A stretch of 64,000 bases of DNA from contig JAJRPF010000066.1 in assembly GCA_024280885.1 (NCBI GenBank), forward strand, positions 61,348-125,347, given 5' to 3'. This DNA comes from Planctomycetota bacterium. Its GTDB lineage: Bacteria; Planctomycetota; JAJSAM01; JAJVHW01. Of the stretch, positions 7,868 to 18,500 are shown in pieces. Every line of letters starts with the position of its first letter. The stretch's first letter is position 1. The notes under the pieces were generated by a model. The model saw nothing but the letters and a program-made list of their open reading frames with translations, was not told the origin of the DNA and did no database searches. Made by a program: the position numbers and the translations under genes.

Positions 7868-10366
7868 ATGGACGCTCTTGTCGCTGCCGCTCTGCTCGTT
7901 CTGTCGATGTTCTGCATCGCGGTAGGCGTTCTCGTGTTCACGATTGTGGCGCTGCGACGGCGAATCGCGCGAGTCGAGCTCGCGTCACGCGAACTCCGCC
8001 ATGAGTGGGAGCGCACGCGCCGTGTGATGGGCGCCGCGACGCGCGAGGTTGCCCGGTCCGACGGAGCCGTCTCCGCGGCAGCGGACCCCGAAGCGGTCAA
8101 TCCCGGCGCCTTGCACGCCGCACCCGCCCGCCCGCCGTCGATCGTGGCGCGAGGCGGCGCTCGCCAGTCCGCCGGACCAGATGCCTCGTTGTCGGTTGCT
8201 GGCGACACTCCATCCCCGACCGACTACGCTGCGGCCGAGGCGGAACTGCGCGACGCGCAGCCGGGAGACCAGACGGTTTCGCCGGCTCCCGCCTCGCGTG
8301 CCCTTGCGTCTGCCCCTGCACCGCTGCCCCCTGCCCTCCCGCCGCCGCGGCGCGCGTCAAGCCCAGAGTCAGGCCCAGTCGCGAGCGCAGCATCGGGCGC
8401 AGAATCGGCGCCGGCGAGAATCCCCGAGGCCGATCCGCGTCCTCCGGTGCTGTCGCTCGAAGACTTCCTCGGCGCGCGCGTTCTGCTCGTCGCTGGCGTC
8501 GTGATCGTCCTCTTCGCGCTCGGCTTCTTCATGAAGTTCGCGATCGAACGTGAGTTGATCGCGCCGCCCGTACGCGTTGCGGTCGGCGCCGTCGGCGGCA
8601 TCGCGGCGCTCTTCGCCGGGGATCGCCTGCGCGCCCGCGGCTTCGGCACGTTCGGTCACACGGTGATGGGCGGCGGGCTCGGCGCTCTCTTCATCTCGAC
8701 GTTCTTCGCGGCGGCTCGCTACGAGCTGATCGGGCAGACGACGGCGTTCGGGATCACTGCCGTCATCTGCGCGTTCGGCACGGCGGCGGCAGTGTCGCGT
8801 GAGGCGCCCCTGCTCGCGTACCTCGGTTTCGTCGGCGGCTACGTTGCACCGAGCATCCTCGGTACGAACGTCGATTCACTCGAGGGCCTGACAGGGTGGC
8901 TCCTGCTGCTCCACGGCGGAGTGCTCGCCGTCCTCTGGCTACGCCGCTGGCCTGGGCTTGATCTCCTCGCGCTAGCGAGTTCATGCCTTTACTACGCCGT
9001 GTGGGCGGGGCACTACCTGGCGCCCGATCGCGAGGGAGCTGCCGCACTCTCGCTCGTGCTCCTGACGGCGGCGGTCCTTGCCGCAGCGCTGGCTCCGTCG
9101 CTACGTCGCAGCCGAGTGCCCGGACCGACCGCGCTCGTGACGGCGATCCTATGCGGCACGATCGCCGCGTCCGCGGGCTTCGAACTCTTCTACGACGACC
9201 ATCGCTACCTGCTCGGCGCTGCGCTGGTCGCGTTGGCCGTGGTCTACAGCGGTGCTGCGTGGCGCGTCCGCCGCGGCGAGTCGAGCCGCGAGGCCCCGGC
9301 GTCGGTGCTCGCGGGTTGCGCCGTCGCGGCGGTCGCGGCAGCGGTGCCCGCGCTTCTCGCGAGCGGGGCGATCGCTCCGGCGTGGGCCGCATTCGGTGTC
9401 GTGGCCGCCTACCTCGCCGCGCGCCAACGTCTGCTCGTCATCGCGATCGGCGGTGTCGCGATGATCGCGCTGGCGCAGATCCACCTCGGCGAAGCGCAGT
9501 CGCCACTCCACTCCGGTCCCTACATCCCGTTCGTGAACGGAGAGTTTTTCGCCTGGGCGAGCCCAGCGGTCGCGCTGGTACTGACAGGCCTCGTGCTGCG
9601 CTGGAAGTCGCCCTGGCGGTCGTTTTCGGGCATCTGCCTCGGCGTCGGAGCGTGGGTCTATGCGCCGCTGCTTCTCATGGAGGTCAGCGCGCACTTCCTG
9701 AACGACGCGGCGCGCTACGGCGCCGCAGACGACCTCTACGGCGCCGCCGCCGGGCTCGCAGCCCTGGGCGCGTACACGATCGGATTGGCATGGGCGGTGC
9801 GAGGTCGCCGCCCCGTTGCGATCCTTGCCCCGCTCGGCCCCTTCGTGCTCCTCCTGGTCGTCGCGGGAGTGGCGCTATCGTTCGTCGATCGCCCCGGTTT
9901 CGTGCCCGTCGCGAACGCCCTCTTCCCCGCCGGCTTGATCGTCGTCGGCGCCGCTTGGATGAACGTCGCCGCGGCCCGCGGACCGCTGCGCGTCGTGCTG
10001 CTGGCGGTGGCTGTGGCGGCTGGGCTGGGGCTGATCGCGACCGAGTGCGTCGCCATCGTCGAAAACTCGAGCGCCGTCGGTGGGACGCGTGACGACGTGG
10101 AGCGTCTGGCGCAGATGGCGTCGTCGGTCGCGACCGCGCTCTACGGCGCCACGTTGCTCGGCGTCGGCTTCGCGCGCCGCACGGCTGCCCTGCGATGGAG
10201 CGGCCTCGCAGTCTTCGCGCTCACCATCGCGAAGGTCTTCATCGTGGACACCGCTCAGTTGCCCGCGCTGCAGCGCGTCGGGGCATTTCTCGTCCTCGGC
10301 CTGGCGCTCCTCGGGGCGTCCTTCCTCTATCAGCGTGCGCGCCGACCCGATGCAAGGGCATCGTAG
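7868..10366 (+). CDS. DUF2339 polytopic membrane protein
   Basis: Encodes 832 residues. One N-terminal membrane helix is followed by a ~160-residue Ala/Pro-rich cytoplasmic or periplasmic linker. From about residue 195 (LEDFLGARVLLVAGVVIVLF, GFFMKFAIE) the protein is almost continuous membrane helices, about 20 in all, including GHTVMGGGLGALFISTFFAA and APLLAYLGFVGGYVAPSILG. These segments are the DUF2339 hallmark. Function is unknown across the family. The C-terminal FLVLGLALLGASFLYQRARR closes the protein. Confidence 0.85.
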   Translation: MDALVAAALLVLSMFCIAVGVLVFTIVALRRRIARVELASRELRHEWERTRRVMGAATREVARSDGAVSAAADPEAVNPGALHAAPARPPSIVARGGARQSAGPDASLSVAGDTPSPTDYAAAEAELRDAQPGDQTVSPAPASRALASAPAPLPPALPPPRRASSPESGPVASAASGAESAPARIPEADPRPPVLSLEDFLGARVLLVAGVVIVLFALGFFMKFAIERELIAPPVRVAVGAVGGIAALFAGDRLRARGFGTFGHTVMGGGLGALFISTFFAAARYELIGQTTAFGITAVICAFGTAAAVSREAPLLAYLGFVGGYVAPSILGTNVDSLEGLTGWLLLLHGGVLAVLWLRRWPGLDLLALASSCLYYAVWAGHYLAPDREGAAALSLVLLTAAVLAAALAPSLRRSRVPGPTALVTAILCGTIAASAGFELFYDDHRYLLGAALVALAVVYSGAAWRVRRGESSREAPASVLAGCAVAAVAAAVPALLASGAIAPAWAAFGVVAAYLAARQRLLVIAIGGVAMIALAQIHLGEAQSPLHSGPYIPFVNGEFFAWASPAVALVLTGLVLRWKSPWRSFSGICLGVGAWVYAPLLLMEVSAHFLNDAARYGAADDLYGAAAGLAALGAYTIGLAWAVRGRRPVAILAPLGPFVLLLVVAGVALSFVDRPGFVPVANALFPAGLIVVGAAWMNVAAARGPLRVVLLAVAVAAGLGLIATECVAIVENSSAVGGTRDDVERLAQMASSVATALYGATLLGVGFARRTAALRWSGLAVFALTIAKVFIVDTAQLPALQRVGAFLVLGLALLGASFLYQRARRPDARAS

Positions 10367-10461
10367 CGTCACGCCGGTCTCCAGGATGCCGTGCGTCATC
10401 GGGCTCCGGGATGGCACACTCCTGCGATGAAGGGCGCCTTCTCATCGACCGTGAGCCACAC

Positions 10462-11445
10462 ATGAGTGCGGAAACCAGCGCAGAGCTGACCGCAAGAGCA
10501 GCGCGCATCGTGCTCGTGATTCCGGCCTACCGGGCTGTGGCCACGGTCGGCGCGGTCGTCGCCGGTTTCCGGGAACACGTGGACCTGATCATCGTGGTCG
10601 AGGACGGTGGCGACGACGGCACAACCGAAGCCGTGACCGGCCTTGGCGACGATGTCATCGTCCTGCGCCACGAGCGCAACCAGGGCGTCGGCGCCGCGAT
10701 GAAGACGGGCATCGCCGAGGCGCTGCGGCGCGGCGCGGACATCGTGGTCAAGGCCGATGCCGACGGGCAGATGGACCCGGAACAATTCGACGCCCTCCTG
10801 CGTCCGCTGCTCGCGCGCGAGGCCGATGTCACGAAGGGCAACCGCTGGCATCACGGTCGCGAACTGGAGGCCATGCCGATGCTGCGCCGGATGGGCAATC
10901 TCGCGCTCGGGTTCCTCGTGCGCGCGTCCAGCGGCGCGTGGCGGGTCTTCGATCCGACGAACGGCTACGTCGCATGGCGCCGCGAAGCGCTCGAGGCGAT
11001 CGACCTCGGCGACGCCGAGGACCGCTACCGTTTCGAGGTCAGCATGATCAACCTGCTGACGCTGCGCCGCGCCGTCATCCACGACGTCCCGATGCCCGCG
11101 CGCTACGGCCCGGCCAAGAGCCATCTCAACCCGCTCGCCGAACTGCCTGGCTTCGCTGTCTTCCTCTTCGTCGCGACCTGGAAGCGGCTCTGGCTCCAGT
11201 ACTTCGTCTACGACTTCAACGCCGTCTCGCTCTTCCTAGTCGCGGGCGATCTGCTCACCTGCTTCGGTGTGATCTTCGGCGGCCTCCACTGGTACCAGAG
11301 CATCGCCACGGGCATCCCCGCCACCGCCGGGACTGTCCTGCTCGCCGCCCTGCCGACCCTCCTCGGCTTCAACCTCTACGTCCAGGCGATGGTCCTCGAT
11401 ATCTCCCGCGCGCCGATCGACCCGCTCTGCCGCCGATCCCGGTAG
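10462..11445 (+). CDS. GT2-family membrane glycosyltransferase
   Basis: Encodes 327 residues. The GT-A fold is seen in RIVLVIPAYRAVATV, DLIIVVEDGGDDGT, ERNQGVGAAMKTGI and the metal-binding DADGQMD at ~99-105. FDPTNGYVAWRREALE is typical of DPM1/GtrB-like polyprenyl-phosphate sugar transferases. Two C-terminal membrane helices (VSLFLVAGDLLTCFGVIFGG and VLLAALPTLLGFNLYVQAMV) fit that group. The likely role is attaching a sugar to a lipid carrier at the inner membrane. The start at 10462 has a weak ribosome site; ATG 10411 in the same frame is an alternative. Confidence 0.82.
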   Translation: MSAETSAELTARAARIVLVIPAYRAVATVGAVVAGFREHVDLIIVVEDGGDDGTTEAVTGLGDDVIVLRHERNQGVGAAMKTGIAEALRRGADIVVKADADGQMDPEQFDALLRPLLAREADVTKGNRWHHGRELEAMPMLRRMGNLALGFLVRASSGAWRVFDPTNGYVAWRREALEAIDLGDAEDRYRFEVSMINLLTLRRAVIHDVPMPARYGPAKSHLNPLAELPGFAVFLFVATWKRLWLQYFVYDFNAVSLFLVAGDLLTCFGVIFGGLHWYQSIATGIPATAGTVLLAALPTLLGFNLYVQAMVLDISRAPIDPLCRRSR

Positions 11446-11583
11446 CCCGTTCACGGGCTCCCCGCTGCGCGCAGTTCCCGCGCATCGATGGCTTCAGGCC
11501 GTCTCTTTGATCGTGCTCGGTCACGGGCGGAACCGGTCTGGACCAGCGAACTCGTCGTTCCGCCAGAGACCAAGCACGGAGAG

Positions 11584-11739
11584 CTCTCTTGTCTTCCCCG
11601 CCCGAGACCTCGGTGACGCCGCGCGGTGCCCGGTGTGTGGCGGAGCAGCAAGCTCTCTTGTTCGAGCCGGGGAAGTCCGCCCCTCACCGGGCACCATCCA
11701 TCCTTGGGTTCCAACCTGAGCGAAGCGCGTATCCCTTGT
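11584..11739. repeat. Dispersed structured repeat, copy A
   Basis: A non-coding block in the 387-bp gap after the glycosyltransferase. Its core is GGTGCCCGGTG (11625-11635), 49 nt, CACCGGGCACC (11685-11695), a perfect 11-bp inverted repeat. The same arms with 48-nt spacing recur at 20887-20956, with shared flanks (CTCTTG on the left; an AAC-TGA...CCCT..TTGT segment on the right). In this copy a second stem, CTTCCCCG/CGGGGAAG, interleaves with the first, so a pseudoknot is possible. It may be a mobile palindromic repeat or an RNA gene. Confidence 0.55.
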
Positions 11740-11832
11740 CCGTTCAGCTAGGCGGTCCGCGCAGGCGGGTTCCGGAAGGCCATCCGTCGAGTCGTGCCTG
11801 GTGCCGGTGGGCCGGGGCGGTATCGTCTTCTC

Positions 11833-14439
11833 ATGCGACGCATCGAGTGGATGGTTGGAATCGGGCTACTGGTGGCCGGGATGGCGACGGCGCTCTACGT
11901 CTCGCTGCACGGACCGGGCGACGCTGCGTCTCCGGCACCCGCAGGCGGGGAAGCCGCAGAGCGCGCGTCACCGATGGCCGGACGCTCCGATGCTACTCCC
12001 GGGAACGCGGACCGCGAGGACCCGGCGTCGTTTCCGAGCGACGAGCCGATCGAGATCGCACTCACTCTCCCGTGGACGTTCGCCGCGGACGCATCCGAGG
12101 TCGTCGCATGGATCGAGCGCGATCTGTCCGGGCGCGTGCTACCCGCGGCACTCGGAGCCAGTGAACTTCCGGGCAGTCGTGCGCTGCCGGCCATCATGGG
12201 GGAGCGGCAGGTCGTGCGCCCGGAGCGGCGCCGAGCCCACGTGTGGGTCGATTCCCGCGCGCGCGCCGTCGTGATCGTCGATGGCGATTCCCGTGCCCGA
12301 TGGGTTCTCCAGAACGGTCGCGTCGACTCCGTGACGTCGTCGATCCAGAGGCCGGGGCAAGGTGAGTCGATCCGTGTCCGCGTACGTGACACGTCCGGTC
12401 GCCTTCTGCTCGGCGTCCCCGTCGGGATCCTCCGGCAGGATGGGCCGCTTCTAGCGTCGGGGGGCCGCGACGTCGCGACCGGGTTGCCGGACGGCATCGC
12501 CGTCGTCCGTATTCCGGTCCGCTCCTGGCGCGACACCGGCTCGCCGGAGTATTGGGTCGCGATCCGTGCGCTGACGGCGCGTCCCGTGGTCGTGCCGCTC
12601 CCGCCGCCGTCCGAGCGCGAGGATGTCGTCGAGTTGACGCTCCCGCCGCACGGTCGGCTCGAGGTCGAGATCGTCGGGGACGACGGAAAGCCTGTGCCGT
12701 CCTGGGCCTGGGCGTCGCTCGCCATCGATCTGCCGTGGAGCCCGGCGACCGGCGACGTTGTGTTCCCGAGCGCGGCGGCGGTGGACGGCCGTGCGGTCTT
12801 CGGCGTCGTTCCCGCCGATGTCCCCCTGACGGTGAAGGTCGTCGGTGGGGACGATCGCTACGCGGCGCTCCAGGATGATGTGCGCGTGGGCGCCGGGGCG
12901 ACGCGCTCCGTTCGGGTCGCCGTCGGTCGGAAACGCTCGCGCGTCACGGGGCGCGTCGTGGGCGCTGTCCCGGCTGGCGCAGAGGTCTTCTTGCGTATCG
13001 CCAGCGCGACCGCCCAGGTGTGGGCCGACGGAGCGACCGATCCCGAGCCCGGCGCGTTCGACATCGCGCTCGACGGTCATATGGAGCCGGAACTGCCGTT
13101 CTCGTTCGACATCCATGCGACGACGCGCTCGCCGAGCGACGGTCGCGTGTTCCGCGGCACGACGAGGATAGCCATCGACGATTGGCCGCCGAGCGGCGTG
13201 ATCGACGCGGGCGAGATCCGCATGGAAGTGCGACCTGTCGTGGTCACCGGTCGCGTTCGTGAACCGGACGGCGCGCCCGTTTGCGGCGCGTACGTGCGCG
13301 TCGAATGGCAAGCTGAGAACGGCGAGTGGCGCCGCTCCTCCCTGTCCGGTTCGTCGGGGGCCGACGGAGCGTTTGTCGTCCGCGGCGCGACGCCGCCCGG
13401 CCCCCTCAGACTGGTGCTCGCCGGAGGCAGCGAAGAGTCGGGGGGGATCGTGGAGTTTGACGCTGGCGAGCGTGGCGTCGCCGTGACCGCGGCAGCACAG
13501 GTCGGCATCGGCTACGTCATGGCGTCCGTCCGACTTCCCGCGGGGCTGACGACGGCGAAGATCTGGATGCGCGTCTGGCGTGATGGCGCCGACGCTCCCG
13601 ATGAGCGTCCGCTCTTCTCCTCGCACCGCCTCGCCGCGCGCGTCGCGCCGGGACGTTGGAGCGTCGACCTCGGGCTTCCCGGAAGCGACGAGCCGATCGC
13701 GTCGGCGTCAGGCGTCGTCGTCAAGCTGAACCAGACCGTACGTCCACCCGATCTCCAGCGGATCGACGTCGCGCTCGACGTACGCGTGACGACGCTGCGG
13801 ATCACCGACCCAGATGGCGAGCCGGCGCCCGTTGCGAAGGCTTGGTGGCGTACGTCGGGAACGCCGCACTCCGGTCCGGGGGCGTCGTATTGGACGGAAG
13901 CGCGCCCGGGACCGGGCGGCCTCCTGCGCATCGCGCGGCAAGCGGGCGATGCGCTCGACGTCATCGCCACGTCGCGTGGGCTCGGATGGGGCGCGACCGC
14001 GGGCGTGACCGACGAGGGCGTCGTCCGTCTGACACGTCTACAGCAGCGCGTCCTGCGCGTCCGCGTCGGCAACTCGTTGTCCGCGATCGACGCGGACACG
14101 GTCATCCGCGTCAGTCTCGTCAGGTTGACCCCGGACGCAGAGGGGACGGGGCACGTGCGCGACGTCACCGACCCGCGCGGTCGCTCGGAAGCGAAGGCCG
14201 TGCGCGCTGGCGATGTCGTCGAACTCGACGTCCAGGCCGACGGCACGTACGGCGTCCAGGTCGGGCTCAGCCGTCGCGACAGCACGGGCAACGGAGCGCG
14301 CGGCGTCACCTTGGCGGGTGTCCGAGGCGTAGCGACGTTCGACACGGCGATCGCCGACGCGGATGTCATCGTCGCCCCGAGCCCCGGGGACATCGCGGAC
14401 GCGCTGGCGCGACTCGACGACGCGCTGCGCGGACAGTAG
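11833..14439 (+). CDS. Large anchored protein with carboxypeptidase-regulatory-like beta domains
   Basis: Encodes 868 residues from ATG 11833. A membrane anchor (WMVGIGLLVAGMATALYVSL) is followed by a Pro/Ala/Gly linker and several beta-sandwich repeats of the type 'V-x-G-R-V-x-x-x-D-G-x-P-V-x-G-A-x-V-x-V' (for example VTGRVREPDGAPVCGAYVRV near 475), ending at residue 868. Such domains are passive carbohydrate- or protein-binding modules on planctomycete surfaces. No catalytic motif is visible. The substrate is unknown. Confidence 0.75.
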   Translation: MRRIEWMVGIGLLVAGMATALYVSLHGPGDAASPAPAGGEAAERASPMAGRSDATPGNADREDPASFPSDEPIEIALTLPWTFAADASEVVAWIERDLSGRVLPAALGASELPGSRALPAIMGERQVVRPERRRAHVWVDSRARAVVIVDGDSRARWVLQNGRVDSVTSSIQRPGQGESIRVRVRDTSGRLLLGVPVGILRQDGPLLASGGRDVATGLPDGIAVVRIPVRSWRDTGSPEYWVAIRALTARPVVVPLPPPSEREDVVELTLPPHGRLEVEIVGDDGKPVPSWAWASLAIDLPWSPATGDVVFPSAAAVDGRAVFGVVPADVPLTVKVVGGDDRYAALQDDVRVGAGATRSVRVAVGRKRSRVTGRVVGAVPAGAEVFLRIASATAQVWADGATDPEPGAFDIALDGHMEPELPFSFDIHATTRSPSDGRVFRGTTRIAIDDWPPSGVIDAGEIRMEVRPVVVTGRVREPDGAPVCGAYVRVEWQAENGEWRRSSLSGSSGADGAFVVRGATPPGPLRLVLAGGSEESGGIVEFDAGERGVAVTAAAQVGIGYVMASVRLPAGLTTAKIWMRVWRDGADAPDERPLFSSHRLAARVAPGRWSVDLGLPGSDEPIASASGVVVKLNQTVRPPDLQRIDVALDVRVTTLRITDPDGEPAPVAKAWWRTSGTPHSGPGASYWTEARPGPGGLLRIARQAGDALDVIATSRGLGWGATAGVTDEGVVRLTRLQQRVLRVRVGNSLSAIDADTVIRVSLVRLTPDAEGTGHVRDVTDPRGRSEAKAVRAGDVVELDVQADGTYGVQVGLSRRDSTGNGARGVTLAGVRGVATFDTAIADADVIVAPSPGDIADALARLDDALRGQ

Positions 14440-14481
14440 CTCGCGCATCCGGGACCTGCTCGGCCCTCGACGTTTCCGGCT

Positions 14482-14499
14482 CCTTACAGTATCGTAAGG
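14482..14499. promoter_or_regulatory. Palindromic operator candidate before the AbrB/PIN pair
   Basis: CCTTAC-AGTATC-GTAAGG is a perfect 6-bp inverted repeat with a 6-bp spacer, 21 nt before the antitoxin start. It is AT-rich relative to its surroundings, and GGAGG lies between it and the ATG (14511-14515). AbrB/MazE-type antitoxins usually repress their own operon at such sites, so this is the likely autoregulatory operator. Confidence 0.5.
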
Positions 14500-14520
14500 A
14501 ATATTTCAGCGGAGGTCCCC

Positions 14521-14835
14521 ATGACAGTTGCGACGCTCACAAGCAAGGGCCAGATCACCATTCCGAGCGGAATCCGCCGGGAACTCGGTCTCCGACAAGG
14601 GGATCGACTGGAATTCACCGTCATGGACGACGGCACCATCCTCGTGCGACCGAAGACACGTCGGCTGACCGACCTGATCGGGATCGTCAAGACGGATCGC
14701 AAGGCGACGCTCAAGGAGATCGAAGCCGCGATCCGCGCGGGCTGGGGGCGTCGCGCGCACCAGTACGCGCCGCGGGATCAGATGGATGGCGCCGGATCGG
14801 ACGCCGACGCCGAACCTGACGGGAAGCGACGATGA
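14521..14835 (+). CDS. AbrB/MazE/SpoVT-type antitoxin
   Basis: Encodes 104 residues. The N-terminal 45 residues (TVATLTSKGQITIPSGIRRE, LGLRQGDRLEFTVMDDGTIL) are a standard swapped-hairpin AbrB DNA-binding domain. The rest includes an amphipathic helix (TLKEIEAAIRAGW) likely to bind the toxin and an unstructured acidic/basic tail. It overlaps the PIN-domain gene by 4 nt (ATGA), the classic antitoxin-toxin arrangement. It would neutralise the PIN ribonuclease and repress the operon at the palindrome upstream. Confidence 0.87.
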   Translation: MTVATLTSKGQITIPSGIRRELGLRQGDRLEFTVMDDGTILVRPKTRRLTDLIGIVKTDRKATLKEIEAAIRAGWGRRAHQYAPRDQMDGAGSDADAEPDGKRR

Positions 14836-15311
14836 TCGGAGTTGATACCAACGTTCTCGTGCGCGTTCTCGTCGCGGACGACGCGCGGCAGGTCGCTGTC
14901 GTCCAGCGACTCCTCGCACGTGTTGAGGACGAAGGCGCGACCGTCTTCGTGCCGACCATCGTGGTCGTCGAGACCGTGTGGGTTCTCCGCAGCGTCTATC
15001 GCCTCACGCGATCCGAGATCGTCGCGCACCTCACGACCGTGCTGATGAGCGACCAGGTCCTCATCGAAGACGCCGACGTCATCGAGCGTGCCCTGCGCAC
15101 CTTCGAACTCGGCCGGGCCGACTTCGCCGACTACCTCGCGCGTGAGGCGGCACTCGTCGCCGGTGCACAAGCGCTGCTCACGTTCGACCGCGCAGCGCAA
15201 ACCGAGGACGGGTTCCTCGACCCAGATCCCCGCCGATGGCCGAAGGACATCGCGCTGCACGAGGCAACCCCGCGCTACGCCCGACGGCGCCACGTCGCGA
15301 CGACCGCGTAG
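14832..15311 (+). CDS. VapC-like PIN-domain ribonuclease toxin
   Basis: Encodes 159 residues. The PIN acidic residues are present: Asp5 (GVDTNVLVR), Glu47 (VVVETVWVL), Asp97/Asp100 (GRADFADYLA) and Asp119 (TFDR). PIN toxins cleave specific RNAs, often tRNAs or 23S rRNA, when the antitoxin is degraded. Its start overlaps the antitoxin stop. About 20 extra residues follow the fold (RRWPKDIALHEATPRYARRR), which is not unusual. Confidence 0.86.
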   Translation: MIGVDTNVLVRVLVADDARQVAVVQRLLARVEDEGATVFVPTIVVVETVWVLRSVYRLTRSEIVAHLTTVLMSDQVLIEDADVIERALRTFELGRADFADYLAREAALVAGAQALLTFDRAAQTEDGFLDPDPRRWPKDIALHEATPRYARRRHVATTA

Positions 15312-15579
15312 AGCCGAGCGCGACGCGAACTCTCGTCCGAGCGATGGCCGAAGTCGTCGGGTGACCGAAGAGGGCTCGGCGTTCAACTGCAAGCCGATCC
15401 GCACCGTCGCCACTCTCTCGTCGCGAGTGCGCGCGTCAGCTCATTGCATGCCCCGCCCCGCGGCACGCGACCATGCGGTTGCCACGTGCGCGTGACCGCG
15501 CTTCGCTTCGATCATTGCGCATCGTCACGCCGGATCGAGTTGACGAATGTCGCGCCGCTCTGTAGCGCCTCGTCGGAAA

Positions 15580-18500
15580 TCACTCGTCGTGAATAGTCAG
15601 GCGTACCCCGGATGCTCCGGCGACGATCCCCTCCTTCTCGGACCCACGTCTCTCGGCCGCGCTCGCCCGGAGTGTGTAGCTCGTCGCGGTCTCGAGCCCG
15701 GTGAGCTCAAACGCGCCGTGTTCGTCAGTGATCGCGCTACGCGAGAGTCCACCACCCTCTGGCGTGCCCTGCACGACAACGCCGGAGACCGGCCTCCCCG
15801 CACCGTTCACGACCACACCACCGATACTCGTGCGGGGGATACTCGTTCCGGCGGTGGTCTTCAATCTGAGGCCCGTCGCGCCAGCGACGACATCGGCGCC
15901 ACCCTCGAGAGCGATCTGCTTCTTGCCGCCAGTTCCTGACACGCTCATCGTCAGTCGGTAACGACCCGGCTTCAGACCCAATACCTTGAACTCCCCGGCC
16001 GGACCGACGGGGGAGAAGCCCACGCCGCCCCCGGCCCCTCCTTCGCGCGCGATCGGATGAGCGGCGACCAGAGCGCGCCGCACGCGTCCGCCGTCTGCCG
16101 CTGCGACGGTTCCCTCGATCGACAGACCGGCGAAGAGCACGACTTCGAGCCCCCGTGTCCCGAGCTGCACGTCTGTCATTGTCACGGGAGTCAGCGACCT
16201 ACCGACGACCGAGCTCACGCTGATGTGCAGCGTGTAGGCGCCCGAGTCTGGAGCAAGTGCGACGAGGTCGAACGAGCCGTCCGGCCCCGACAGCGTGTGA
16301 GCGGTTCTGCCGCCCCTGGACTTGTCCTGCGGGCGGGCGTTGATCGAGGCCTGCGCGACCGGCTCGCCGTCGGCGCCGCGGATACTGCCGGAGATACTGC
16401 CGCCCCTCTGCGCGACGAGTCGTACGTCGGAACTCCCCGCCCGCGTCGGCGCTGAAGCCAGCGGGAGAAGATTCGTGCGCTTCGTGAAGCTGTTCCCTGC
16501 CGAGAGGACGTACAGGCCGTGCTCAAGCTTGCCGATGTCGAAGCGCCCTTCGGCGTCGGTCGCCGAGTAGCCGGCGCTCCCGCTGCCGCGGCCGGAACGT
16601 GTGCTCGACGACCGTGCGTCCGCGCGCTTGGCGACGACGTTGACGCCCGGGACCGGCGTGCCGTCGCTGTAGACGAGGACGCCCGAGATCTTCAACTCGC
16701 GTTCGAGACGCAGCGCCAGCGCGCTGGAGCGCGGCATCTCGACGGCGATCGACCCGTCGAGGTAGCCAGCGATGCGCACACGGATCTCTTGCTCACCGTT
16801 CGGCAAGCCGCGGATCGTGAACCGACCGTGCGCATCTGTCACCGCGGTGACGGCGAGGGGCGGTGCCGCGACCAGCTTTCCATCGATCATCGCGATCCCC
16901 CGTATCCTGCGGTTCCCACGCGTGGCGGTCGTGACGCGCACTCGCGCTCCCCCGATGCCCGCGCCGGATTGAGCGTCGGTCACGCTTCCGCTGAGGTCAT
17001 GGCCCTCGCCGAGTTCGACATCGGTCTCGTACTCGGATCTGTCCTCTTCGAGCATCACATCCGCCGAGTCACTGTCCGGGCGTCCACTACCGTGCGCGCG
17101 CACGACGAAGCTGCCCTTCAGCAGGGGCACCGGTGCCTCGAACGAACCGTCGGGGTGGACCGGGAACCTCGCAGAGTGCTGCGCGACGTGGATCAGCCCA
17201 ATCCTCCGCCCATCGGCGGTGTCCGGGATGGCCACGATCGACACGCTCGCGTCGCCCGGGAGTTCGCCGTCCTTCGCCGTGACGTGCCCGCGCACGACAG
17301 GCCACGCTTGCATCACGATCGTGACGTCCGTCGACGGGCCGTCCAACGTGACCGGGACGGCATCACGCGGAAGCGCGCCGAGCCCCTCATTCTCGGCCAG
17401 AACCGTCACAGTCGTGGGCGCCGGTAAGCCCGTGACCGTGTACGTCCCGTCCTTCGCGCTGAACGCGAAGCGACCGCGCGTCTCGGTAGCAAGGTTGGCT
17501 GTGAATCGGGCCACGATCCGTGCGCCCTCGACGGGCGTCCCGTCCTGCAGTTCGACGCGACCGGAGAGACTCTGACCACGGGAGAGCCGGACGTCGATGA
17601 CCGTCGTCTCGCCGGTCTCGACCGTTCCGCTGAGAGATGCTGGCGCCGCGCCGTTCAGCAGTGCCTTCCACCAACCGGAGGACAAGTCCGCGGTGAAGAG
17701 CCCGTCAGCGGTCGCCTCTACGAGGACGCGGCCCGCCCGGAGATCGTCGACGCGGTACTTGCCCTGCGCGTCGGCCCTGGTGGCCTTCGTCCCGAAGAAG
17801 CCGGGCGTCCCTTCGTGTGCGATCGTCACGTGCGCGCCTGCGACCGGTCCGTCGGGCCCGGTGATAGTGCCTTCGAGCGCCGCCCCCCTGGTCATCTCAA
17901 TGTCGCGCTCGACGATTGCTCCGTCGCGCAACGTGTGCCGGACCCGAAGAGAGGCACGCGTGAATTGGACGAATGCGTCCTTGGTCGCGTGCACACGGGA
18001 TACGTCGCCCTCGGGGAGGCCCTCGATCGTGTAGCGCCCGTCCGCGTCGGTCATGGCCTCGGCGGAGTGGGGCCCGAAGCGCTTGTTCACCGACGCACGG
18101 ACCAGCGCGCCCTCGATGGGGGCGCCCGAGTCGTGCATCGTTACGACGCCAGTCACGGTGCCTCCCACGTGCAGCACGATGTCGAAGTTTGCGACGTCGG
18201 GAATGCGAATTCTGTCGATCTGTTTCGGTGCGGCGTTTGGGGGCGCAGCCATGATCGTCGTCTCGCCCGGAGAGAGGCCTTCGAGGCGATAGCTACCGTC
18301 GGCCGCCGTCATCGCGCGGGCGAGCAGTGGCGACGCCGACACCCTCCACGCGCTGTCGCCTTCGGCGGCGAGGACGAGCGCTCCAGAGATAGGCGCGCCG
18401 GCGCCATCGAGCACGCGTCCGGCGAGTTCATGCCCCGAGCCGAGGTAAAGAGTGATGGGAGCGACGGCGTCCCCGGCGTGCAGTCGACGGCCGGACCTTA

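Noticed and set aside
11584..11739. Cobalamin or c-di-GMP riboswitch
   Set aside because: The hairpin arms recall riboswitch stems, but the conserved core boxes are absent and the downstream gene is 94 bp away with no fitting function.
16519..17427. 302-codon plus-strand frame inside the giant surface-protein gene
   Set aside because: Antisense shadow; the minus strand has continuous domain repeats and an anchor.
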